From Struthidea cinerea (Eukaryota > Chordata > Aves > Passeriformes > Corcoracidae): 64,000 bases of DNA. Positions within the stretch are counted from its first letter, which is position 1. Each line of letters begins with the position of its first letter. The notes under the pieces are model-generated. The model did no database searches. It was not told the origin of the DNA and saw nothing but the letters and a program-made list of their open reading frames with translations. A program made the translations under genes and the position numbers. This document shows positions 12,101 through 24,100 of this stretch, piece by piece. The stretch covers positions 156,446-220,445 of the forward strand of contig VZTI01004092.1 in the NCBI GenBank assembly GCA_013397865.1. Reading direction: 5' to 3'.

Positions 12101-15100
12101 TCTAAATACCAATCTCAATAAAGATGTCTATATATCTATATAAATACAGGTAAATATCAATACATATATATTTATGTACTTTGTGTATGCATATGTGACT
12201 GTATATGCTGTCTATGGTATGATAAGTATATATCATGATGTATACATACACACTCATATATGTAAGTATATAGTAAGGCAGAAGAATTGCTCACCAGCTG
12301 TAGAATGCAGGAATCACGTGTGTGAAATCAGTGCCCGTTGTGAGCAGGATCCAGGAAGCCATAGTGATGTCTCAGGGCCTGTCCCATGGGATTTCCCTTG
12401 GGGACTGGGCCTTGGTACCACAGTGAAGGAGCCTGGTGTCACCCACGGGAGGATGTTCTGATGAAGGCTGTGTCCCCCTCTCACAGCTGTGTGGTGGACG
12501 AGATGGACTTCTCAGGCATGGAGCTGGACGAAGCCCTGCGGAAATTCCAGGCCCACATCCGTGTGCAGGGGGAGGCGCAGAAGGTGGAGCGGCTCATCGA
12601 GGCTTTCAGGTAAGAGGAGGAGTCCTTCAGGTAAGAGAAGGAGCCCTGCAGCCCCACTGCTGCGACCAAGGGAAGCACGGAACACAACACACCCAAGGCA
12701 AAAAACCAGCAATCATGGAGAGAAGGGCCAGGGGCTTCCCTTCCAAAGAGGGAATGGAGGGCTCCTGAAGGATGGAGTTCTCTGTGCCACTGCCATGTCA
12801 CTGCCGTGTCAGGCCTTGTCAGATGCTCAGTGGCATGAAGGGAACCAGGGGCCAGCATGAGGCCAGTCCTGACACGGCTGCCAGCACAGGATTCCCTGTT
12901 CACTGGTGACCCACGGGAAGAGCAGCAGAGGGGCTTGCAGGGGTGCTGGGTTGCTCCCTTGGTGCATCCAGAGGGGTGCTTTGTGCTTAGCAAGGCAGGC
13001 TGGAGCAGACACCTCCTGTATTACCCTTGTGCACTGACACACTCTGAGTAGCCCTCTCCAGTCTAACTTGCTTTTTTGGTTCCTGAGGACAAGAAGGCTG
13101 AAGTTTCAGTGGCCTGTTTCAGCCATTGGTGGGGAAATTTGCCTTCAAAGAGCAGTCAGTTCCTTCTCATTTGTGTGAGAGGTGGAGTGAAAGGAGGAAT
13201 TTGATCCACTTGTGCTAAAGCCATTGCCAAGCTGGAGCAGAGGGCTCCCATGTTCCATGCTAAGTGTGTGCATCCCTCCTGCTGCAGCCAGAGGTACTGC
13301 ATGTGTAACCCAGATGTGGTCCAGCAGTTTCACAACCCGGACACCATCTTCATTTTGGCCTTTGCAATCATCCTCCTCAACACGGACATGTATAGCCCCA
13401 ACATCAAGCCTGACAGGAAGATGATGCTGGAGGACTTCATTCGCAATCTGAGAGGTGAGGGTCCTGCCTTGATTTTTTTTTTTTTTGCCCTCTTGCTGTT
13501 CCAAATTCTGCCTAAGGCAGGAAAAACCTAGTGGAACTGCCTTTCTCCAGGTCTGCTGCTGCTTGCCTGTGAGCCAGACATGGAAGGCCCTTTGGGGTGC
13601 CTTCTAGGGTGCTGGGGAAGGGAAATTCTAATTAGCTTTGTTTTCTGCAGGAAGCTGTCCAGCCTTCTCAGAAACCAACCATTTTCCTTTGAGAGATGGC
13701 TTCATCTTTTAAAATATCTCATTGCTTGGAAACAGTCCATTGTATTACGTTTTCCTATTGTTCAGCTCCATCCTTCTTAGACGACTGTGCTAAACAAGCC
13801 CTACTTGCTGCTTTGAATATATGAACACATTTTCCTTCTATTCAGGCTAAATCTTCCCCTTCTTAATTGCCTGCAATTACTTATAGTAACTGTAGGCGTG
13901 ACAGAGTTCACGCATACATTACCTCTTTGCAATTTCTGATACAGCGGTTCCCCAAATCAATTTTCTTCCATTTTCAAGGTCGGTTCTTTCCATCCTGGTA
14001 ATAGGTTGTTAAAAGCACTCTTTCAGATGTGGTCACAACGTACTCATATACAGAGCTACTGCCTCATCCTTATTTTCAGATCTAGTAATGCAGCTTAGTA
14101 TGGTTTGGCCTTTTTGACATCATGTCTAGACAAATTATTGTCTAATTTCCCAGCCATATTCGCTCCTAGGTCATCCTAGGTCGGCCATTTCCCAAGTTTC
14201 TCTTACTGCACATCTGTAATTCAGATAAAGCTCCCTCAAAGTTTTCCCAGTGTAAATTCCTGTCTTTTTTGAAGATTTTGTACTTCTCTGGGTTCCTTTG
14301 ACTTGTTTCTTTGTCCTGATTGCTGTTCAGAAAGTGCCATCTCAGCCTCCCACACCTTCCACAATTTGTCACCTGCTTCAGACTGGTATAATGTGACACT
14401 GAGGCCCTCTTTCATGTTAATTCCACACATACTGAATGGGGCTGCTACCTGCCATCATCCCCTTTAGTATTACAACTGATAGCACTAACAAAAGAGTTTG
14501 TTTTTTTTTTTTTTTTAATGTTAACTTACGCTTAGAGTTGCCTTAAAATCTGTCAGTTCACACCACAATGAATTAAACCAGAATGGAGGTCACTCACCTC
14601 CAGTGTGCAACACACCACAGCTCATTAGAGTGAGTGAATGTCACCCCATCACAGACAAGGGGAGACAGCTCAATCCCAACTCACCTGCAGGCCAATGCCC
14701 AGGCCAGCAGCTTCAGCAGCCTCTGTTCGAAGTGTTATTCAGGATACCTTGCAAGGATGTGGGTAAGGGAGCCAGGACATCTCAATGCCTCTCCATTCCT
14801 CAGCAGTTCCCCCCACCTGCATCACTCGGGATAGTACATCTCAGACCAGGGAGCTGGAGGGAATGCAGAGAAAATCAGTATAAAATGACTGGAAGGAATT
14901 CAGTTTGGAGGAAGGACTGGCAGCTTGGTTTGCAGTGTTTGGCTCAGGGAAGGGTGAAAGAAATATTTTGTGCCAGTCCCTGAAGGGTCAGACAGCAAAA
15001 TTTGGAGAATTATCTAAGGAGATGTAAAAGAGGAAAGGGGCAGGGTCAAGGCAGAGATATCACAGAGAGAATTGCAGGAAAGTATTACTCCTAGGGGACA

Positions 15101-18100
15101 GCACAGAATGAAAATGGTGGTGATCACCTAACAGACAAGGAGAGCTGATGCTTGCATTGGCAGGAAGAGCTGCTGAATCCCATCCTAGGCCATCTCCACA
15201 TCTAGCGCTTCTGATGATACAAAAATCAATGCAGGGGTTGCTGCTGAGTGGCCCAAGATATATGAATGTGAAATTGTGGCTATAAAACCTTAGGGAACAC
15301 ATGGAAATGAGCCACCATGCAGAGCAATGGAATAATGAAATCAACTGCATTGGCCTTAGAGATGTCAGTTTCTCCTGCTGGTGCATTAGATGCATTAGAG
15401 AAAGAAAGGAGACAGCCTAAAGTGAAGCCTTGCTGTTCCCCTTCAGCCTTCCCAGCACTGCACAGTGCAGAGGCAGTAGTGACCTGCCAGGGACCACTGG
15501 TTCTTCCCCTTTCTTTTCTCCCTGACTGGCCTGCCCAACATTTTCTGTGTTTGGCAGGGGTGGACGACGGTGCTGACATCCCTCGGGAGCTGGTGGTGGG
15601 GATCTATGAGAGGATCCAGCAGAAAGAGCTAAAATCTAATGAGGACCATGTGACTTATGTCACCAAAGTGGAGAAGTCCATAGTTGGAATGAAAACGGTG
15701 AGCACCCATAACCCTGCTGGCACCCACTCAGCCCCTCTGTCCCCCACCTCCCTCCCTCCCTGCCCTCTTTTCTGTGTTTTTCCTCTATGCTTTTCTTCTC
15801 TTATGTAATACTTTCCTTGCTTGTCTTTATAAATTTACTCCTTTTTCTCCAAACTCTTTATTCCCTGCTATCTCATTCTTTCCTAATTTTGAGGGATCTC
15901 CTTGGCCAGAGTTTACAGTATCTAGTGCAGTAACTGTTTGCCCAAGAATTTTACTGCAGGTCCTGCCTGCCAGTGCTCAACTGATAGCTCTGCAGTGTTT
16001 CGAACTTTCAGGCCTTTTAGGAGTGTAGGAAGTGAATGGCAAAGTGATAGAAAACAATTTTATCCATCTGTCTCTAATGAGGGCCCTAAAAATTGCTGGG
16101 GTTAAAAGATCCCCAAATGCACAGACAGCCCCTTTGGCAGTAATCAATCTGTAATGCAAAAACGTACATACTGTGTGCCCAAAATAAAGCAGAATGATTT
16201 CTCAGAGCCCAGGAAACCTGCAGATGTCCAGTGGGGTGAGAGAGGATGAGCAGTGACCCAAGAATTGGAAGCCAGAGGTAGGATGTGTGAGCAAGAAGGT
16301 TGCCTTTAGCCTGCCCTCTGATTCACCCAGATCACAAAGGCCTTCTCTGTTACTGCACCAGCAGGAAAATTGATGGCAAGGAGTGGTGGTGAGGAGGTGG
16401 TTTGTGTGGGCAGAGAGGGTGGAATTGTGTCCCTGGGCAGGGTTGTGCAGTCTGAGGGTGGGGGAGACCCAGAGTGGCCCCTCCTTCAGCTGCTGCATGC
16501 CCTTGTGCGGTCTCTGCAGGTGCTGTCGGTGCCCCACCGCCGGCTGGTCTGCTGCAGCCGCCTGTACGAAGTGACCGACGTGAACAAAGTGCAGAAGCAG
16601 GCAGCTCACCAAAGGGAAGTTTTCCTCTTCAATGACCTGCTGGTGGTGAGTGTGCTTTGGCAATTAGGCACTGCAGTAATAACACCCGCCCTGGTTTCTG
16701 TAAGGAAGTCTAAAACCAGTCCATAACATCCATTTTCCCCCTGTTCTAAGGACAGACTAGCTCCCAGCTCATCAACATTGTAAGATACTGATCTGGATCC
16801 TTCACTGTTAAAAACCTACTAAATCTAAAACTCCAGTAACCCTTGAAAAAACAAACTGTCACATCCCACAGCCGTCCCAGCAATGTCATTGCTCTCTCTC
16901 ATGCCTTTGCCAGCAGGGAGGTTCATTTCATGAAAGGGAGGTTCATTTCTTTGTCTGTTTGTACTATAGTAGACAGAGCCCTCTCATGCACTTTAAATCT
17001 TTCCTGCCAGACTCTTTAAAATCACTGCCTTCTAACATGGAAAAGGCTGTAGCAGGCTAGATAGTACTTACCAGACCCCCAAGTGCGTAGAGTATTTCTG
17101 AAAGTGTCCTGCCCCAGCAATGGCATTAGGCAGGTACAGGAGAGCAGAGTTAGATACTGAGGCTGGAAGAAGGCCAAACAAAATGAAAGTTTGCTGAATT
17201 GAGTGGCAAAGTGAAGCTGTGGTTGGGCAGATGCCAGGCTGAACCCAAATCCTTTCGTAGAAGGAGAGGATAAGAGAGCTTTACCCACCTATTCCTCTGC
17301 ACCCATTTGCACAGTTGTGAACCTGGGGAGAGGGTCTGCTCCTTGCTATCCCTCTACTCCATGGGATAAACCAGATCCATGAAATCTTGTGCTGAGGTAC
17401 AAGGGCAGCACAGCATTCATATATGCTCTTGTTCCCAGCTCTAAGGTGTTTATGAGAGGTTTCCCTTTGCCTTTTGATCTGTTTCTTGGTGAAGAGAATT
17501 ACCCTTTCAAAGTCAGAAATGTGGTGACCAAAAAGCCAGCACCTCTGGGAGAGAGCTGCGTGGGCCCAGGGCGATGCCTACAGGATTCCAGAAGTGTTGT
17601 TACAAGTGCAGCATTCCAGGCAGCTCTCCAGGCAAAGAGCAAACATTGCTCCCATGTACACTTAACAGAGCTTGCAGAAAGCTTTTTTGCTTTGAGCAGT
17701 TTGCATCGCTCTTGCCTCACTGTTCCCCAGCACCAACGAGGCTTCTCTCCCTCCAACAGATCCTCAAGCTTTGCCCGAAGAAGAAAAGCTCCTCAACGTA
17801 CACATTTTGCAAGTCAGTCGGCCTGCTGGGGATGCAGTTCCATCTCTTTGAGAATGAATGTAAGTCCAGTGCTCCTTGGCTGCCTGCAGGGGTTTGGCAC
17901 AAAAAAGGGGAAGGAGGGAGGGTAATACCGTAGCAGCTCGGCTCTGTGGGGTCCCGCAGGCCCACAGAACCTCGGGCATTTCGGTATTACAGTCAAGTGG
18001 CAAAGAGGCAGGAAGGAGATCCGCTTTTCATCCCGCTCGATGGTTTACTCCACGCCGACAGCCGAACTCTCCAAGCAAAGCTGAAACACGATCCTGAGGG

Positions 18101-21100
18101 CCCCGGTTTATCCGGGGCCAGGGGGAAAGGCGGGATTAGGGAATGGGGACCAATGGCGGAATGCCGGCGGAGTGACGAGGCCCACAGCCAACCGGGAGAT
18201 TCAAACCGGGCCGGACCATACCAAGGAACAGAGCGCCCGGGGGGAGCGCTTCGGGTCGCCCCCACACAAAGGCCTGTTCACCGATCCCCACAGGAGGGGG
18301 CCGTGTGAGTTTGCATTAGGAGACATTCTATAGGGTTAAAAGTGGAGGAGAGAAAACTGAGGCTTGGTGCCAAGGAGATCACTCTTTAGGCACAGTGTGA
18401 TGAGAAAAAGCTCCTGGTACCTCTCCTAGGTCTGAGCACCTGCAGAAGGGCCTCACTGAAGGATCTGGCTTGTCATGGTATCAGGAACACCACCAGTGGT
18501 GAAGACTGGGGGAATCAATCTCCATGTACATCCTACTGAGCTCTCAGAAGCCAACTGTAGGTGCAGATCTTGTTGACAGAACTGCTGCTGCCAGCTTTAG
18601 CCCCTCTCCCCTCATGCCCGAAGTCACAACCCCCACCACTGCCTTTGATGCCGACAGAGGCTCGGGTGCTGCTGCCCCCTCCCTGCACAGTGCCATGCTG
18701 TGCTGAGAGCTTCCCAAGGCAGAGGCAGAGCCCTTGGAACAGCACCCACCAAAGCATGGCGGGAGGCCAGCCCTAGTCAGCCTGACCTTGATGGTCTGGG
18801 AATAGAGCCATGATGTGTCATGATTGGGGCTGGTTGTGCCGTGGAGGAGCTCTAGAAACAGGCAGGCTTCCTGCTGGCACAGGCGGAGGGGCAGCACAGC
18901 AGTCCCAGGCGAGCATGGCTGATGCCCCTGGGGCTTTGTGAGCACATGGGGAACATGCTGCAAGGAAGGCAAAATGTAGCAGCACTGTGGCTATACTAAG
19001 TTTTTTCCATCCCTCCTCTACTCCACTGGCAGCGTGAGTCACTCTCCCAACACCCTCCTCTGCAGCACGCAGAGACTCCCACATCCCTGTGGGGACTAAA
19101 GGGTCGTTCATACCTGAGCATTGCCAGGAGCCACCATCAGAGCTGGAATCAGCTTTTAGGGGTAGCGTGACTATCCTGAGAGTGCCCAAAGATCTTCTGG
19201 CAAAGGCGCCCTGTTGTGTATCCCCTGCAGAGACAGTAAAGCAGATGTCCCAAAGAGCTTGTGATCTGAACAGAGGAGAGACACACAGGGCAGGAAAAGG
19301 GCTTGGCACGCAAACGAGGAGAGCTGAGATCTGCACAAAAATAACAGGTTAGGCCTTGGCTTGCTTGGGAAAGAGTGATAAAGGAAGGCTGCCCATGGAA
19401 GGCAGGCAGATGTAGGAGTAGTGGAGAAGAAGTGAAAGCAGGACAGGGGAAGACAGGAATTAAATTTAGAGGAATGTGAAAGGAAAGGAGGAAAAGGATT
19501 GAAACTACCGGCCATAGAGCAAGTGATAGAGGAAGTCCAGTTGAAAGTGTGGCAAGTTCTCTGTACTCGTGTTCTCCTGATTCTGTTGGCTGAATCTCCA
19601 ATCACCACTTCCCTGCACACAGCCTGATCTTTAAAATGTAAGGCCTTTTGCTGTTATATTTTCACTCTCTGGGCATGTCCTTTCATTTACATTCCTGTGT
19701 GTTTTGCCTGTGGGGAGTACTAAGCAGAGACCGACAAACCCACGTCTTTCCCTTTACTATTGTCTCTGCACAGCACAATGAGCTCCCCACCCATGCTGTG
19801 CCAACACCCCTCCTGTGTTCTCTGACACTGTGGATGCAATGGCTGTTCTGGCTTTGACTCCAGAAGACAACCTCTCCTGCTGCATCTCCCACAGGAGAAA
19901 AAGTGTTGTTGGCCTCATAAACACTGTTTACTTTTCCACAGATTGAGAAAGGCTTTACAGTCCTGCCTCCATGCTCAGGTTCCCAGGGCCGGCATTGCAC
20001 TAAGAGTAACTAAGAGCTAGAGTTCTCTGCTTCTGGCAGCACTGTGGCGCTGGTGACACTTGCCTTGCTGCTGCAGCTTGGTCCTTCTGCTCTCTTTGAG
20101 GGCTGCAGTGCTGCACGTTCCCGCAGTTTGCAGTGTGACAAACTCTGGGTGTGCGACTCCATTGGACTCATGCTGAAAACTCTGTCCTTCAGACGTACCA
20201 AAACAACCAAATACTCCATCAAGAATGCCTAACACCTCTTTATCTTGTTGACACATCTGCTTTCAGATTACCCCCATGGCATTACACTGGTGACTCCAGT
20301 TTCAGGCTCAGAGAAGAAACAGGTACTACACTTCTGTGCTCTGGGTGCTGAGGAGATGCAGAAGTTTGTGGAAGACCTGAAAGAGTCAATAGCAGAAGTG
20401 ACAGAACTGGAACAGATACGAATTGAATGTAAGGGTCTCTCGTAAATTCACACTCCAATGCCATCACACTGCATGTGACTACAAGGGAGAAAGGGTGAAG
20501 GAAGGGTTCTTCAGGAACAGGGGCAAAGAGGATGAGCAGCACAAGTCTGCACAGGATTGTTCCTGAGTTCACTGATAGGATGAAAAAGCTGTCAGGCTCT
20601 GTGACCCTGGCCAGCAGGAGAAATGGAAGGACTTAACTACTTATGATGCTTATGAAACAGGGAGTGTGATACAGTGGCCTGGAATAGGGAAGCTTAGCCT
20701 GTCACACCCAGAAGATTCTTCTCTGTCCTGTACTCCTTTGACTATGCAAATGTGATCTGTAGATAGCTGGGATAGATCTGGTACCTTTAACAGGGTTGTC
20801 CTTCACTCCAGAAATGTCCAGAGGACAAGCAGTCTGTGTCACTCCGTCGCCTTATAGACAAGATGTCCATGTAGCCTTTGACGGCCTTTCCATGTACAAA
20901 CCAATGAGCCAAAGTAGCTCAGCTTCAGTGGTCCCCCTCTGTGCAGCACTAGCCAATCCTGTATGAATGTAGGTCATACGTAGAAGGTCGTATGGCGATA
21001 CCTGAGTTTCTCCACATGTCAAATCCTCTGCAGTTTCTGTTTTTCCTTGGCTGTTCCTCTCTCCCTTCTTGACACTCGTGATTTTCTTGCATTAATTCTC

Positions 21101-24100
21101 CTTGCCGACTTCCCATTTTGCCCCTTCAGTATGCCGGTGACCTTCCCTCCATCCATCTCCTCATTTATTTCCGTGTGTCCGTTTTGCAGGGGAACTGGAG
21201 AAACAGCAAGGGACAAAGACTCTCTCCTTAAGGACCAATGGAGCCCAGATGGAACTGCAGTCTAAGCAAGGCTCTCCAACAGGTAAGAGGGCACCCAACA
21301 CCCAACTTCTCTTGGTCAAGCAGTGCTGCCTTTACAAATGTGTTCTCACTGATTCCTGTGAGAATAACTGCAAAAAGAAGTGTTCGGTTTCATATCCTTT
21401 AGCCTTGGCCAAATAGAGGAAATATGAGAGCATATACATTCTTCAAATACCCTAGAAAAACCCTTGAAGTCTCATTACCCAGTCTGTAGCTGTAACATCT
21501 GGTAAAGAGGTGTTACTTACAGAGCACGGGTAACTGCTGGAGAACCTGGCCCACTTTTCTTCCCTGAACTGGTAAAACCTACCCCACTAAGCAGCTATCA
21601 GGTTGCAAGAGGGTCTGGATCAGCCTTGCACCTCTCCCTTTAACTCTCCAGTCCACAGTATGAGGGCCAGGTCTTGACTAGAGGGGCAGACCTCATGAGT
21701 GAGATCTTTTGTTTTGTTTCAAAGGCAAGAAGGATTTGGGGGAGAAGGTCTCGGACAGCACAGTGGAGGTAAGTAGAGTGCAGAGCAGCTGAGGTAAGTA
21801 ATTCTCCCTCACTTCAGCTCTTCTCACATTCTCTGTTGTTTCTTTTCTCAGGTTTTAATCAATGCCTCCCCAGCCAGACTGACAATTTTACCAATTTCCA
21901 GAGATACAATTAAAAGTTACTGCTAGGACGGGTAATACAACTTTCAAATCCAAACTAAACTTCAAAGCATTTTCAATCCGTTTTTATAACTGTAACATCC
22001 TTCATGGACCAAGCTCCCAAACGCTGTAGACTAACCCACCCCACTGCTTCTGGGGAGACTGAGAACCCCACTAAGGACTTCCCTGACATGCTAACTCCAT
22101 GCAGCATCACATGCAAATTCCCCGCAGCCCAGCTTTCCTGCACAATCTCTGCAGCTCTGTCTCTACATCCCCCTGAAGGGGATTAAGCATGGCCTTTGTA
22201 CACCAGATTTCCTTAGAACTTCACCTTCCTAGGTAGGGAGCTTGGCTGTACTGTGTACATCTATCGTTGCAGGAATGTCTAGCAGCCAGTGGGTTGCCTG
22301 TTTCTTTGCAGACACCCATACTCCCACTGCCTGGGAGGAAACAGGAAAATGCAATCTTCACACTGAAAATCTTATCTACTACTTCCTACTCTCTGTCTGG
22401 AATATCTCCATTCTTCTGAACTTGCCCTTTTCCAGGGTAGTTCTTTCCCCTCTTGTCAACTTATATTTACTTGAAGAATTCAGTGGGTGCAGCTTCTTTT
22501 CCCTGGAGAGCACCCTATTTCCCTGCAGATACCCCCTTCCTGGGAAAGGTGCCTCTGCCAGCCAGTTTCCTATTCCTGTTGGGAGAAGCGTTTCCTTGTG
22601 TAGAATGGTTTCCATGTATCCTAATGTCACTGGCACTTCATGGCCCAGCAACCAGTTTTTCCTATGGGATGTTCCACCACCTGAATAAATATTGACACAG
22701 TATTATATCCTGCTGTGCAGTGAGTCTGAGCAACCTCCATGCCTGGATAGGGACAGACAGCTCATCCTTGTTCCAGCATGGTGGGAAGCTTGGTCACTCC
22801 ACAGCTTCTCCTTCCCAGTTGCTGGTGCTGCTGCCAACCCTGTCAGACCATCAGGGCAGCCCCACTGTCCCACCTGTGCCCCTGCCTGGCTGGAAGTGCT
22901 ACGCCAGCCTGTGAGCACTTGTTTCCTACCCAGGGCTTGTCACTTGACTGACATTCTGTTTTGAACCAGCAGTTTAGCTCTGGTTTGGGGTCTCCATCGG
23001 CCCATGTCCTTGCCAGGAGGAACTATAACTTCATCCATCATTTGGGAAGCATTATTTCCCTGCTGCGCTTCCCCTGCTAGGGACCTCCAGTCCCGGCCAG
23101 CTCCTCCTTTTCAGACTGGTCTCAGTGAGCTCCCTTATTTGATTCCATTATCAGCATCTCGCTGTGGAAACCCTGATGACCTCCTGCTTCCCTACCTGCT
23201 TTCAGCTGACCAAGTACTACTCTGCCAGCAGAGGAGCACTTCCATTTCTCTGAGATTATCTAATCTGCTGCCATTTCATCATGAATTTCTTTTATCATTG
23301 TATGAGCTAGATGGGCATTTTTTGTTTCATTTTTCCTTTTTGAAAATCATTTCCTTTCACTGACAAACCATCAAATGGATCAGAGGGAGCTGCCTTTTGC
23401 TAGACTATGTCAGGTTTCTGCTTTTTCCTTTGTAAACAGATTAGCCAGTCATGTGGTGTACCTTCCTACTCAGAAAGGCAGGGAGCTGGGAAAGGCTTGA
23501 GTTTCTCTGTCGCTCTCTGTCTCAGGCTCGCTGCTGTCATTTTGCTGAAATGTACAGCCTCGATTATCTGAAACCTTGCGGTCTGGTCCCCCTCTCCTTT
23601 TTGCTGGACAAAGGCATGACCTCGAGGTCTGTTCATTACCATGAGAATTCACAGACACCACCACTCCTAGAGTCGATTCGTGTTCCCTGTGCTGTTCGGA
23701 TAATCAAAGTTGCACTGCATTTGGGAACGCCGGCTCTGCTGCCTTTGACATGATGGAAAGCACAGGGGCACTTAGGCTAGATGGGGACAGTGGGGCTGTT
23801 GAGGGGGATGGTGCGGCCAGGGCCGTACCTGTTCCGGTTTTTCAAGGGAGGAAGGGTTGAATGCATGTAAGGTTGTCCGGTGGCGGGGGTTCAGGGCAGC
23901 CAGTAGCAGCAGATGGGAAAAGTCTTGTAACATTTAATGCTTCTTTGGCTGTTTCTAAACTAGGTGTCAATTCACAACAGGCTTCAAACGTACCAGCACA
24001 ACTCTGCCCTGGGGCCCGAGAGTGGAATGCAGCCCAGCATGCGTCTTAACATGCCACGGGAGCGGCTGGAGACAGCACTGGTGCCCTCGCACCCCGCCTC

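Larger units (their letters stand above)
3184..12486 (+). other. IQSEC3: IQSEC3 intron, 9.3 kb
   Basis: The largest intron of the gene in this window. It holds an old LINE fragment at about 11400-11800 and an AT-rich TATA-type low-complexity run at about 12075-12280. No other exon or RNA gene is supported. Confidence 0.8.
20429..23963 (+). other. IQSEC3: IQSEC3 introns around the two small exons
   Basis: Introns 20429-21189, 21283-21724 and 21769-23963. The last contains a terminal-inverted-repeat element at about 23550-23730. No further exon is needed by the phases. Confidence 0.75.

Noticed and set aside
18120..18220. Possible tRNA-like B box (AGATTCAAACC) at about 18200
   Set aside because: No A box or cloverleaf could be laid out around it.
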